From: Verrucomicrobiota bacterium
GTDB taxonomy: Bacteria > Verrucomicrobiota > Verrucomicrobiia > Limisphaerales > UBA11320
Direction of reading: 5' to 3'
NCBI GenBank assembly: GCA_016199985.1
Contig: JACQFQ010000051.1
Coordinates: forward strand, 1-64,000
DNA: 64,000 nucleotides
In this document: positions 1-8,001 of the stretch, piece after piece
Layout: every line of letters starts with the position of its first letter
Position numbering within the stretch: the first letter of the stretch is position 1
The notes under the pieces: model-generated
What the model was told of the DNA's origin: nothing
What the model saw: the letters and a program-made list of their open reading frames with translations, nothing else
The model's database searches: none
Program-made: the position numbers and the translations under genes

Positions 1-826
1 AGAGGGGTTGCGCGGCTGCGTAGCTGATTTGCTCCACGAGCCATCGGCGTCCATCAATATCCCCGAAGCGCTTGAGCACTCGAATGGCGAGGTCTTCCCT
101 TTCGGTGGAGAAGGCTTTGCCTTCAGCGATTTTCGTGCTGCCAAAGTGGATGACGATGTCATCGACAATTCCATCATTCACGACGGGGATCACCTGAGCC
201 TGGGGCGAGGTGTTCATCTCACTCCAGAGCTCAATGGTGGTTGAGGCAGGGATGAGACCGAAATCTTCCGGATGGATCTGATGACTGGGGTCAAAGAAGA
301 CAAGGTCCTGCTCGATTCCGCGGCGGGTGTACGAGATCCGGATGGCGGCATCCAGCCCGCTGTCGAATGCAGAATCGTACAAAACCACATTGGGAGCGAT
401 CAGGTGTCCGACAGAATCTTGGACGGCGGAGAGAAGAACGCTTTGGCCTGTGGCATCGCGCAGGGCGACGAAGGCGGGACTGACTTCAAAATGCGCGCCA
501 TCGGTGGCGGTGATATCCAGGGCGTTCATCACGTTGAGGTTCTCGTTGAGGAAGACGGTCAAGGGTCCTTCAGCTGCCAGGAAGCCATTCTGCACGGGCT
601 GGAGCTCTTGCTGCGTGAGTTCCCATCCGGTCGCCGTGAGATAGCACAGGGAATCGGCGATTTGGGTGATTCGGTTGGTGCGGTAGCGGGTGATGCCTGC
701 CTCGTCCTGCCACACCTGGAGGCGTTCAAGCTTCTGATGATGGGGGCCTCGCTCAAGGATGCGCTGTTCCTGGGCGGGCAGAGTGAGGGTCGCGAAGAAA
801 AGGCCAAGACACAGGAATGCTTTCAT
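1..826 (-). CDS. Secreted protein of unknown function, N-terminal part (runs off window)
   Basis: On the minus strand an open frame begins at ATG 826-824 and stays open to the left edge, giving about 275 residues of a longer protein. Residues 1-19 (MKAFLCLGLFFATLTLPAQ) form a clear signal peptide, so the product is exported. The rest is soluble and rich in aromatic and acidic residues, with a segment YTRRGIEQDLVFFDP near residue 180. I recognise no catalytic motif. Opposite-strand frames here give low-complexity translations without a signal peptide, so the minus frame is preferred. Large secreted proteins with this kind of N-terminus are frequent in Verrucomicrobiota, but the family cannot be named from this fragment. 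A promoter-like site lies about 330 bp upstream. Confidence 0.7.
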   Translation of the reverse strand, partial: MKAFLCLGLFFATLTLPAQEQRILERGPHHQKLERLQVWQDEAGITRYRTNRITQIADSLCYLTATGWELTQQELQPVQNGFLAAEGPLTVFLNENLNVMNALDITATDGAHFEVSPAFVALRDATGQSVLLSAVQDSVGHLIAPNVVLYDSAFDSGLDAAIRISYTRRGIEQDLVFFDPSHQIHPEDFGLIPASTTIELWSEMNTSPQAQVIPVVNDGIVDDIVIHFGSTKIAEGKAFSTEREDLAIRVLKRFGDIDGRRWLVEQISYAAAQPL

Positions 827-945
827 GGGAAGGCGGGGTTGAGGGGGACAGGACGACAGCGAAGGCTGCGGCCGGGACGGAGGAGAACCGAAACGAGGAC
901 TCGCTTTACGCTGACATTCTCGGACGGGACGATGGCAACGAGATT

Positions 946-982
946 GCGAAGAGCGAAGAGCGAAGAGCGAAGAGCGAAGAGC
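946..982. repeat. Heptamer tandem repeat (GCGAAGA)x5
   Basis: Five perfect consecutive copies of GCGAAGA are followed by GC. If the upstream promoter-like site is used, the repeat lies in the 5' untranslated region of the secreted-protein gene. Its 7-base unit is not a multiple of three, and copy number could vary by slippage. Confidence 0.9.
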
Positions 983-1151
983 CTGGGGCCCGGCGGCCTG
1001 AGGTCGTCCTTCCTAGGGGACTGACTGAGATTTTTGCGCACATTGTGCGGATAGCTCTCGAGCTTTTGATTTGTTCCTTGGAGGGGCTCCACTACTCCTT
1101 GCCTCTCCACTGGCTTGCTCTGGCAAGCTCTTCAATTCCTGAACGCGAAAA

Positions 1152-1180
1152 CGTTTACGCCTGCGAAATTATCGTGTCAA
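1152..1180 (-). promoter_or_regulatory. Sigma70-like promoter candidate for the gene at 1-826
   Basis: Read on the minus strand, a perfect -35 box TTGACA (1180-1175) is followed after 17 bases by TAAACG (1157-1152), a weak -10 match. It sits in an AT-rich island in otherwise GC-rich sequence and points toward the secreted-protein gene. The implied leader of over 300 bases is long, so this is only a candidate. Confidence 0.35.
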
Positions 1181-1415
1181 CAAGTTGCTCTAATTATTCT
1201 GAAAATTCTTTGCGAGGAGAAACATGCCATCATGGGGACGCTTCGCACGCATGGTTCAAGAAAGTGATTCGTGTCGTCATCGATTCGAAAGCTTCCTTTG
1301 CTTTCAAATCTGAAAGCCGCAAACAGTCGCTTCGTGAGAATTCGGGAGGAAAATGGCGGTTCGAGTTATGAGATCCAGGCGCGGGTCGCCGTCGACCAGG
1401 AAGGCTGGGAAACGA

Positions 1416-1442
1416 AAGAGCCGGCGGGAACCGCCGGCTCTT
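1416..1442 (-). terminator. Rho-independent terminator of rpsA
   Basis: A perfect 12-bp inverted repeat AAGAGCCGGCGG/CCGCCGGCTCTT has a 3-base loop and lies 28 bases after the rpsA stop codon. In the rpsA direction the stem ends in CTCTT and is followed by TCGTTT, a moderate U-tract. Confidence 0.85.
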
Positions 1443-1470
1443 CTGAGACGAAATGGAGTCAGGGGATCGG

Positions 1471-3159
1471 CTACTCGCCGTCCTTGCCTTTGTCCTTGTC
1501 CTTGACGGCTTCGTGGGCCGCGTCGAAGGCGTGCTGCAGCGCCACCAGGTCTTCGCCCGGCTTGAGCGAATCCAGAACGGCGCGCTCGGCGTCGAGCTGC
1601 TCGGCGGTGTAGTTCGCGGCCTTGATCGAGAGACCGATCCGGCGTTCGCCCTTGTCGATCTTGATCACGCGGGCGGTCACGTCCTGGCCCACCTTCAGCA
1701 CGTTCTTGATCTTTTCGACGCGCTCCTCGCTGACCTGCGAGATGTGCACGAGACCGTCGATGTCATGCTGCAGTCCGACAAACGCGCCAAAGCTCGCGAG
1801 CTTGGACACCTTGCCGCTGACGAGGTCGCCGACCTTGTAATACTTGTCGATGTTGCTCCAGGGATCCTCGGCGAGCTGCTTCATGCCAACGGCGATGCGC
1901 TGGTTGGCCTTGTCGATCTCGAGCACCACCACCTCCACATCCTCGCCCTTCTTCAGGACTTCGGACGGATGGTTGATCTTGCGCGTCCAGCTGATGTCGG
2001 AGACATGGATCATTCCGTCCAGGCCTTCCTCGAGCTCGATGAAAGCGCCATAGCTGGTGAGGTTGCGGATCTTGCCCTTGACCTTGGTTCCGGGCGGGTA
2101 TTTCTCCAGGGCGCGATCCCAGGGATTGGTCTCGAGCTGGCGGATGCCGAGGGAGATCTTCTGCTCCTCGCGATTGATGCCGAGGACGACCGCCTCGACC
2201 TGCTGATCCGGCTTGAGGACGTCCGAGGGCTTCGCAATGCGCTTGGTCCAGGAAAGCTCGGTGACATGCACCAATCCTTCGACGCCCGGCTCGAGCTCGA
2301 CGAACGCGCCGTACGGCACCAGGTTGACCACCTTGCCCATGACCTTCTGGCCGACCTGGAACTTGGTCTCGATGTTGTCCCAGGGATTGGCGTGCTTCTG
2401 CTTCAGGCCAAGGCTGACGCGCTCCTTTTCCTTGTTGATCTCGAGCACCACGACGTCGAGTTCCTGTCCGACCTTGAGAAGCTCGGAAGGATGGGCGATG
2501 CGGCCCCAGGACATGTCGGTGATGTGGAGGAGGCCGTCGAGGCCGTTGAGATCGATGAACGCGCCGAAGTCGGTGATGTTCTTGACCGTGCCCTTGCGGA
2601 TGTCGCCCGGCACCATCTCGGAAAGCAGCTTCCCGCGACGCTCGTTACGCTCCTGCTCGATCAGCTCGCGGCGGCTGAGAACGATGTTCTGCCGGTCCTG
2701 GTTGATCTTGACGACCTTGAAGTCGTAGGTGTTGCCGACAAAAATGGCGAGGTTCTTCGGGGGAACCACGTCGACCTGCGAGGCGGGCAGGAACGCTTCC
2801 ACGCCGATGTTGACGACGAGCCCGCCCTTGACGACGGATTTGACGCGGCCGGAGACGGTTCCGCCCTCGTTGCAGATGTTGAGGATCTTCTCCCAGTTTC
2901 TCTTGAACTCCGCCTTCTCCTTCGAAAGGACGACGGAGCCTTCCTTGTCCTCGAGTTTTTCGATGAGGACATCGATGACGTCTCCGACCTTGACGGTCTT
3001 GATGTCATCGAACTCACCACCGGGGATGGCGCCTTCACTTTTGTAACCGATGTCGACCAGAACTTCTTTGGGCCGAACTTCGATGATGGTGCCTTTGACG
3101 ATTTCGCCAGCGGCAAAGCGCATCGCGCTTTGCTTCATGGCTTCTTCCATGGTCAGCAT
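1471..3159 (-). CDS. rpsA: 30S ribosomal protein S1
   Basis: The product (562 aa) has six consecutive S1/OB RNA-binding domains at about residues 18-90, 107-170, 190-260, 275-345, 362-432 and 447-515. The repeated signature is GxVxxxxxxGAFV/I followed by GLxHxxxxS. In bacteria S1 binds mRNA and helps bring it to the 30S subunit. The six-domain layout matches the long gammaproteobacterial-type S1. Start: the frame can be extended to a TTG at 3189, but ATG 3159 (MLTMEEAMKQ) or ATG 3150 (MEEAMKQ) give the usual N-terminus; I chose 3159. No strong Shine-Dalgarno is visible, as is common for rpsA. A strong terminator follows the gene, which appears monocistronic. Confidence 0.97.
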   Translation of the reverse strand: MLTMEEAMKQSAMRFAAGEIVKGTIIEVRPKEVLVDIGYKSEGAIPGGEFDDIKTVKVGDVIDVLIEKLEDKEGSVVLSKEKAEFKRNWEKILNICNEGGTVSGRVKSVVKGGLVVNIGVEAFLPASQVDVVPPKNLAIFVGNTYDFKVVKINQDRQNIVLSRRELIEQERNERRGKLLSEMVPGDIRKGTVKNITDFGAFIDLNGLDGLLHITDMSWGRIAHPSELLKVGQELDVVVLEINKEKERVSLGLKQKHANPWDNIETKFQVGQKVMGKVVNLVPYGAFVELEPGVEGLVHVTELSWTKRIAKPSDVLKPDQQVEAVVLGINREEQKISLGIRQLETNPWDRALEKYPPGTKVKGKIRNLTSYGAFIELEEGLDGMIHVSDISWTRKINHPSEVLKKGEDVEVVVLEIDKANQRIAVGMKQLAEDPWSNIDKYYKVGDLVSGKVSKLASFGAFVGLQHDIDGLVHISQVSEERVEKIKNVLKVGQDVTARVIKIDKGERRIGLSIKAANYTAEQLDAERAVLDSLKPGEDLVALQHAFDAAHEAVKDKDKGKDGE

Positions 3160-3649
3160 AGAACAGTTATCTACGGGGTCTGCAAACAAACGACAGGGAG
3201 GCTTGGTCGGGGGATGAAATACAGAAGCCCTGCGAAGTCTCCATTGCCTACCGAACCGAACGTTGCTCGGGCAACGGAGGGTTGAATGTTTTGTTGCGCA
3301 TTAACGGTCTTTTCTCAGCCTCAACGACCCTCCGCACACGCGGGGGTCAGGCAAGACAGCAGCCTATGTGGGCAAAGGACGATTGCAAGGCAGTTTTTGG
3401 GGAACTTCCGATGGAAGAAAACCGGGCAACAGATCCCTCTCAACCGCCCTCTGGGTCCCAGAGTGGTATCGTTGCGCCGACCCGTTGCTTGAACTCCAAT
3501 AAGCCAAGCCCCCTTCCCCGGCCCTCCCTCCGGACCCCGCATAGAACGCGACGCCAGCACTCGAGCTCAACGGACCCATGCCGACGGGCCAGGACTGACC
3601 GCGAGAGGTTTCCAGTTGTTCCGACGCGTTGGTTCTGTACTGTCGCGCC
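3160..3649. other. Intergenic region upstream of rpsA and of the propeller gene
   Basis: About 490 bases between divergently oriented genes. The short open frames here have no plausible protein character. Promoters for both flanking genes should lie here, but I see no convincing -35/-10 pair. Confidence 0.4.
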
Positions 3650-4993
3650 GTGAGCGACTTGACGCGCAACCCCTCGCCCAGCGAGGGAACAGAGCAACGC
3701 CTCCGGGCCCCGGCGATCTCCGGCTCCGTCGCCATCCAGTTCGCGAGGCGAATTCTTCCCATGGCGCTCCTGCTGGGAATCGCGGGCGGATCCTGCGTCG
3801 CGGGTCCATGGCCTTCCTGGCGGGGTCCGATCGGCAATGGCGTGTCGCCCGAGAAGCGCGCGACAGAAAAATGGAGCGCGACCCAGAATGTGCGTTGGCG
3901 CGCGCCCCTGCCCGAGCCCGGGAACTCCTCGCCGATCGTCTGGGGACGTCGCGTGTTCCTGACGCAGGCGATCGAGAGGGAAAACCGGCGCTCGCTGATG
4001 TGCTTCGATCGGCGGAATGGCCGGCTGCTCTGGCAGTCGGGCGTTCTTTATTCCGAGAAGGACACAACGCACGAATCGAACCCGCATTGCTCCTCCTCGG
4101 CGGTCACGGACGGAACCCGCGTGGTCGCCTGGTTCGGGTCCGGCGGGCTCCATTGCTATGACAACCGCGGCAGGGAAACCTGGTCGCGCGACCTCGGCAA
4201 ACAAACTCACCCCTTCGGCTACGGCGCCTCGCCCATTCTCCACGGCGACTTGTGCGTGCTGAACTTTGGCCCAGGCGATCCCAGCTATCTCATCGCGGTG
4301 GACAAGGCGACCGGCAGGACCCGCTGGCAGGTGAAGCAGCCGCTGTACACCCTGCCCTACGACGGCCCCACAGGCTCCTTCAGCACGCCCATCGTCACTC
4401 GGAACGGGGACCACGACGAGCTCATCGTCCCCTGGCCCACCCGCCTCTTCGCTGTCGATCCCGCGACGGGCGGCGAGCTTTGGTCCTGCTCCGGGCTTGA
4501 TCCGCAGATTCTCGCCTCCCCCATGATCGGGGACGGCGTGGCGGTGTCCATGGGCGGTTTTCGAGGACGCTCCATCGCGACCCGGCTCGGCGGCCGCGGC
4601 GACATCACGCCCACGCACAAACTCTGGGAGAACAAAACCACGCTGATCACCACCGGCATCATCCATGACCAACATCTGTATGTCGTGCGCATGAGCGGGA
4701 CCGCGATGTGCCTCGATCTGAAAGCGGGCGAAAAGGTCTGGGAGGAACGTCTGCGCGGCGCGTCCCCGAAGAACGACGCGTGGGCGTCGCTGGTGCTCGT
4801 CGGCGACAGGCTTTACGTGCCAAACCAGTCGGGCGACACCTGCGTGTTCCGCGCCAGCCCGAAATTTGAACTGCTGTCCGTGAACTCGATCGGCGGCGAG
4901 GAATGCAACGCTTCGCTCGCGGTTTCCGACGGACAAGTGTTCCAACGCACGCATCAAGCGCTCTGGTGCTTCGAAGAGAGGAAAAGGCCATGA
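3650..4993 (+). CDS. PQQ-binding-like beta-propeller protein, secreted
   Basis: The protein has repeated quinoprotein-propeller blades, for example PWPSWRGPIGNGVSPE at the start of the mature part, then segments of the type VCLDLKAGEKVWEE and VDKATGRTRWQ (the A-x-x-G-x-x-x-W blade motif). A hydrophobic stretch, PMALLLGIAGGSCVAG, preceded by two arginines looks like a signal peptide. Start is uncertain: GTG 3650 gives a long N-region containing a hairpin repeat (3671-3687), while ATG 3761 gives a signal without positive charge. Such proteins are abundant in Verrucomicrobiota and Planctomycetes. Most are not proven enzymes, and the dehydrogenase catalytic residues cannot be confirmed here. The stop overlaps the ATG of the cysteine synthase gene (ATGA), implying co-translation. 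Confidence 0.85.
   Translation: MSDLTRNPSPSEGTEQRLRAPAISGSVAIQFARRILPMALLLGIAGGSCVAGPWPSWRGPIGNGVSPEKRATEKWSATQNVRWRAPLPEPGNSSPIVWGRRVFLTQAIERENRRSLMCFDRRNGRLLWQSGVLYSEKDTTHESNPHCSSSAVTDGTRVVAWFGSGGLHCYDNRGRETWSRDLGKQTHPFGYGASPILHGDLCVLNFGPGDPSYLIAVDKATGRTRWQVKQPLYTLPYDGPTGSFSTPIVTRNGDHDELIVPWPTRLFAVDPATGGELWSCSGLDPQILASPMIGDGVAVSMGGFRGRSIATRLGGRGDITPTHKLWENKTTLITTGIIHDQHLYVVRMSGTAMCLDLKAGEKVWEERLRGASPKNDAWASLVLVGDRLYVPNQSGDTCVFRASPKFELLSVNSIGGEECNASLAVSDGQVFQRTHQALWCFEERKRP
3671..3687. repeat. Short REP-like hairpin
   Basis: CCCTCGC/GCGAGGG is a perfect 7-bp inverted repeat with loop CCA. Similar dispersed hairpins often sit between genes in this phylum. Its presence inside the longest version of the propeller frame argues that the true start may be downstream (ATG 3761). 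Confidence 0.5.
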
Positions 4994-5961
4994 GCGCGCG
5001 GCTCAAGGATCCCCTCAAAGCGCCCGTTCTCTCTCTCGTCGGCAATACGCCGATGGCGTCGCTGCGCTTCAACCCGGAAGGGGTGACTCTCCTCGCAAAA
5101 TGCGAGTTCCTCAACCCGAGCGGGAGCATCAAGGATCGCCTCGCCAAGACCGTGCTGGTCGACGCCGTCAAGCGGCGCCTCCTCCGGCCCGACTCCATCA
5201 TCCTGGAATGCACGAGCGGGAACACAGGGATCGCGTTGTCGATGGTGGGGACGGCGATGGGCTTTTCCGTGACGATTCTGATGTCGGAGGGCGCGAGCGA
5301 GGAACGGCGCCGACTGATTCGCAGGCTGGGAGCGCGGTTGATCCTCTTCAAGAGCGCGGGCCGCTATCAGACCGGAATCAAGGCGTCCCTGGAGATGGCG
5401 GCCAGGGATCCCCGCTACTTTCTGACACGGCAGTTCGACAACCCTTTGAACGTCGCGGATCACGAGCACGGCACGGGACGAGAGATTCTCCGCCAGGCGA
5501 AGGGGTCGATCGACGCCTTCGTGGCGGGCTACGGCACGGGCGGAACGCTCGCGGGTTGCGGCAAGGCGATCAAGAAGCAATGGCCGAAGGCGCGTATCAT
5601 CGCGATGGAGCCGGCCGAGCAGGCCCTGCTCGCTGGAGAGTGTCCCTGCTGCCACTATATTGAGGGCGTCGCGGATGGATTCATCCCGCGGCTGCTCCAG
5701 GACGCGCCGCTGGACGGCGAGCAGAAGGTCAGCAGCGCGGAAGCGATGACCATGGCGCGTCGGCTCCATCGGGAGTTCGGGCTGCTCGTGGGGACCTCCT
5801 CGGGCGCGAATGTCGCCGCGGCGCTCCGCGTGGCCCAGGAACTCGGCCCCAAGGCAAAAGTGGCGACGCTTCTCTGCGACCGCGCGGAGCGTTACTTCAG
5901 CACCCCTCTGTTCGACGACGAGAAGCCGCGGCCAAGAAAGCGATCTGTTCCGCGCCCCTGA
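4990..5961 (+). CDS. cysK: Cysteine synthase family PLP enzyme
   Basis: The product is 323 aa, a fold type II PLP enzyme. The PLP lysine is K48 in NPSGSIKDR. The substrate/PLP loop TSGNTG is at 75-80, the phosphate-binding GTGG at 182-185, and GTSSGAN at 268-274. O-acetylserine sulfhydrylases make cysteine from O-acetylserine and sulfide in the cytoplasm. Start ATG 4990 overlaps the stop of the propeller gene. The odd feature is ECPCCHYIEG around residues 217-226, where classical CysK has a PGPHKIQG-like stretch. The three extra cysteines suggest a divergent subfamily, so CysM-like or another beta-replacement specificity is possible. The C-terminus is basic (KPRPRKRS). Confidence 0.85.
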   Translation: MSARLKDPLKAPVLSLVGNTPMASLRFNPEGVTLLAKCEFLNPSGSIKDRLAKTVLVDAVKRRLLRPDSIILECTSGNTGIALSMVGTAMGFSVTILMSEGASEERRRLIRRLGARLILFKSAGRYQTGIKASLEMAARDPRYFLTRQFDNPLNVADHEHGTGREILRQAKGSIDAFVAGYGTGGTLAGCGKAIKKQWPKARIIAMEPAEQALLAGECPCCHYIEGVADGFIPRLLQDAPLDGEQKVSSAEAMTMARRLHREFGLLVGTSSGANVAAALRVAQELGPKAKVATLLCDRAERYFSTPLFDDEKPRPRKRSVPRP

Positions 5962-5984
5962 GTTGAATCGCGGAGCATCGCGGC

Positions 5985-7079
5985 TCAGCGACTCCGCTTC
6001 GCCCAGGCTTTCCAATCCCGATGCGTGGCGTCGACCATGATCTCCGCGGCGTTCGAAAGCCATTTGGCCTTCCGCCGATCCAGGTCGACACCGATGCGGG
6101 CCCTGGCGCCGCGCGCGCCGACATGGACATTCGCCAACTCCCAGCCCATCGCGAAGAGAAGCCGCGCCTCGTCCCGTTTTCGGGGCAATTGTCGGAGCTC
6201 GATCCGGCTGCAATAGGGAGAAATCCTCCGGATCAACCAATCCGAGCGCACGTCCAGGAAAGGATCCGGCGCGCGCGCCGCCAAGTCCGCGATCTCGCGG
6301 TAGTAGCTCCGCTCCGCCACGTTGCGGTCCTGTGGAAAGCGCCAGACGGAGGGCAGGATCGATTTGGCCTCGCGGGAGACATTTCCGCCCTTCCACTGGG
6401 CGATCGCCGTGTATCGAGGACGCCCCAGGCTCCCCAGCCCGGCCCGACGATGCACCACGCGAAACCCCTCCTCCGCGCCTTGCGGCATCGCCTCCCTGAG
6501 CAGTTTCATGACCTGCGGCGGCGTGCGCTCCACATCGGGCAGCAACGCGAACTTTCCCCAATAGCCGGCGGGGTCGCGAAATCCGCTCGTGACGGCGTCG
6601 CGCAGCCAGCGATTTCTCTCCGAGAGCACGAAAGGGCTGCCGCCGGCCGCCAAGCCTTCCTTGTATCCGTCGAGAATTGAAGAGCAAGCCGCGTTCGAAC
6701 GGAGTGAAAGGCGATCCGCGTTCGAAGCGATCCACGCGCTCGAAGCCAGCCGAACCAGGTCGTTCGTGTACGGGATCGGGCAGGCCTCATCGAAGTCGTT
6801 GACTCCCCAGACGAGGCGACCCTCGGCGTCGCGCCATGTCCCGAAGTTCTCGAGATGAACGTCCCCCACCCCGAGCACTCGAGGGGCGCGGGTCAAGTCG
6901 GCGCAGGCGGTTTGGAACAACTCCGCCCAACGATAGAAAGTGGCGCGCAGGAACGCGAACTCGTCCGCTTCCATCGCGGCGTGCTTTGCGGCGAGATCCG
7001 CGCGATCGATCTGGCAGCGGGCCGCCATCCACCGTTCATAAGCCAGCGTGGCCACGTCGATGCTTCTCACGGACCGCAT
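5985..7079 (-). CDS. DUF2252 family protein
   Basis: The product is 364 aa and matches the DUF2252 pattern: GDVHLENFG at residues 72-80 followed by a GxNDFDEA motif at 93-99. This resembles the catalytic and metal-binding loops of aminoglycoside-phosphotransferase/kinase-like folds. Family members are cytoplasmic and of unknown substrate. No signal peptide or membrane segment is visible. The gene converges with the cysteine synthase gene, with 23 bases between stops. The start at ATG 7079 is the first in frame. A phosphotransfer role is inference from the fold family only. Confidence 0.85.
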   Translation of the reverse strand: MRSVRSIDVATLAYERWMAARCQIDRADLAAKHAAMEADEFAFLRATFYRWAELFQTACADLTRAPRVLGVGDVHLENFGTWRDAEGRLVWGVNDFDEACPIPYTNDLVRLASSAWIASNADRLSLRSNAACSSILDGYKEGLAAGGSPFVLSERNRWLRDAVTSGFRDPAGYWGKFALLPDVERTPPQVMKLLREAMPQGAEEGFRVVHRRAGLGSLGRPRYTAIAQWKGGNVSREAKSILPSVWRFPQDRNVAERSYYREIADLAARAPDPFLDVRSDWLIRRISPYCSRIELRQLPRKRDEARLLFAMGWELANVHVGARGARARIGVDLDRRKAKWLSNAAEIMVDATHRDWKAWAKRSR

Positions 7080-7252
7080 CCTAGCGCCGTGGAGGCGTCC
7101 GTCACTCAGGATCTCCGCGCGGCGCGGCGGAAGGGTTCGAGGCCTTCCGGGTAAAAAAAGGAAAAGTCTCCGCTCCGTTCACGAGGCAGAACTTACGCCC
7201 TCTGCCGCGGCCTTGAAAGCAGCATTTCCTGCGTTTAGCCGAGGCGACTTTT

Positions 7253-7528
7253 TCAGTAGCCCGGGCTGCGTTTCATGTGCATCACCGCTACGATCCAAAC
7301 GTGATCGGGCTTCTCCGTGTAAATGATCGCATACGGGAACTGGGCGCTGAAGTGCCGGCGGGCTGGTGGATCAAACTTATGAAAGCGTTGCGGGTCTTCG
7401 CATGCGCTGTGGATGAGTCGCTCCATCTCGCGATAAAAGCGGATCCCCAAATCAGGCTCGATCTGGGTGTAGTAACTGACCGCATCGGCCAACTCAGCGT
7501 CGGCCTCAGGATGGATCACATACTTCAC
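7253..7528 (-). CDS. RelE/ParE family toxin
   Basis: A small basic protein of 91 aa with the RelE/ParE plan: an N-terminal beta strand (KYVIHPEADAEL), a long helical pair (AVSYYTQIEP and FYREMERLIHSA), then strands ending in IIYTEKPDHVWIVAVMH. RelE members cut mRNA on ribosomes and ParE members poison gyrase. The ending IVAVMHMKRSPGY resembles the ParE/RelE branch usually paired with the small addiction-module antitoxin found upstream. Start is GTG 7528, whose GTGA overlaps the antitoxin stop, typical of translationally coupled toxin-antitoxin pairs. Confidence 0.85.
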   Translation of the reverse strand: MKYVIHPEADAELADAVSYYTQIEPDLGIRFYREMERLIHSACEDPQRFHKFDPPARRHFSAQFPYAIIYTEKPDHVWIVAVMHMKRSPGY

Positions 7529-7758
7529 AGGCCGGCGATCTTGCGGATGCGAGCCAGGGATTCCTTGATGGGGATGCCCTGAACCTTCCCTTCGTCGATC
7601 TCGGCGATGCGCCGACCGATCTCCGTCTTCCAAGCTGCCTCGATGTCGGGTTCCATACCGCCGTGGCGGGCCAACAAGATGCGGTCCACCAGTTCGGCCA
7701 CGACGTCCGCGGGCAGTTGTCGGGTTTCTTCAACGATTTGGTCCAAGGTCATCGGCAT
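7525..7758 (-). CDS. Addiction module antitoxin (CHP02574-type component)
   Basis: The product is 77 aa with MTLDQIVEETRQLPADVVAEL near the N-terminus and a core (AAWKTEIGRRIAEIDEGKVQ) typical of the short putative addiction-module component family that precedes ParE/RelE toxins. The C-terminal part would wrap the toxin. Start ATG 7758 is chosen because AGGGTGA lies a few bases upstream; ATG 7752 (MTLDQ) is an alternative. The gene overlaps the toxin start by four bases. No separate DNA-binding domain is obvious, so autoregulation is uncertain. Confidence 0.8.
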   Translation of the reverse strand: MPMTLDQIVEETRQLPADVVAELVDRILLARHGGMEPDIEAAWKTEIGRRIAEIDEGKVQGIPIKESLARIRKIAGL

Positions 7759-8001
7759 GGCTTTCACCCTGCGACAGTTTGAGTTTGGATTCAATGACCA
7801 TGGCAGGCGCTGTCACCGTGGCGGACTATCCCGGTTTGATCGTCAGCGAAGGAGCATTGTTCCGCGCGGTCGATGCCCCACTCCCTGCCACTCTGCAAGG
7901 GATTCTACCGGGAGTTGAAAGTGGATACGCGTTCGAGCGACTTGATTCGCAGCCACACCCCGGAGACCGCGGCACAGGAGATTGCGGCACTGCCTCCAGC
8001 C

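Larger units (their letters stand above)
827..1470. other. Intergenic region between the secreted-protein gene and rpsA
   Basis: About 640 bases without a gene I can support. It contains a heptamer tandem repeat (946-982), an AT-rich island (about 1140-1215) with a minus-strand promoter-like motif, and the rpsA terminator. Two short plus-strand frames start after purine-rich ribosome-binding-like stretches: ATG 1224 (29 codons, GAGGAGA just upstream) and ATG 1353 (50 codons, GGGAGGA just upstream, very basic product). Neither resembles a known family. The second runs through the rpsA terminator into the rpsA 3' end, so both are doubtful. Confidence 0.5.

Noticed and set aside
272..1024. Plus-strand frame of 250 codons at the left edge
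   Set aside because: The opposite strand encodes a clear signal peptide and continuous frame; the plus frame ends in repeat-derived sequence.
1453..3285. Open frame of 610 codons on the plus strand across rpsA
   Set aside because: It is the complement of a six-domain S1 protein with repeated structure; the repeated D/L-rich translation mirrors the S1 repeats.
4954..6735. Minus-strand frame of 593 codons over the cysteine synthase gene
   Set aside because: Antisense to a protein with all PLP motifs; the translation is arginine- and glycine-rich.
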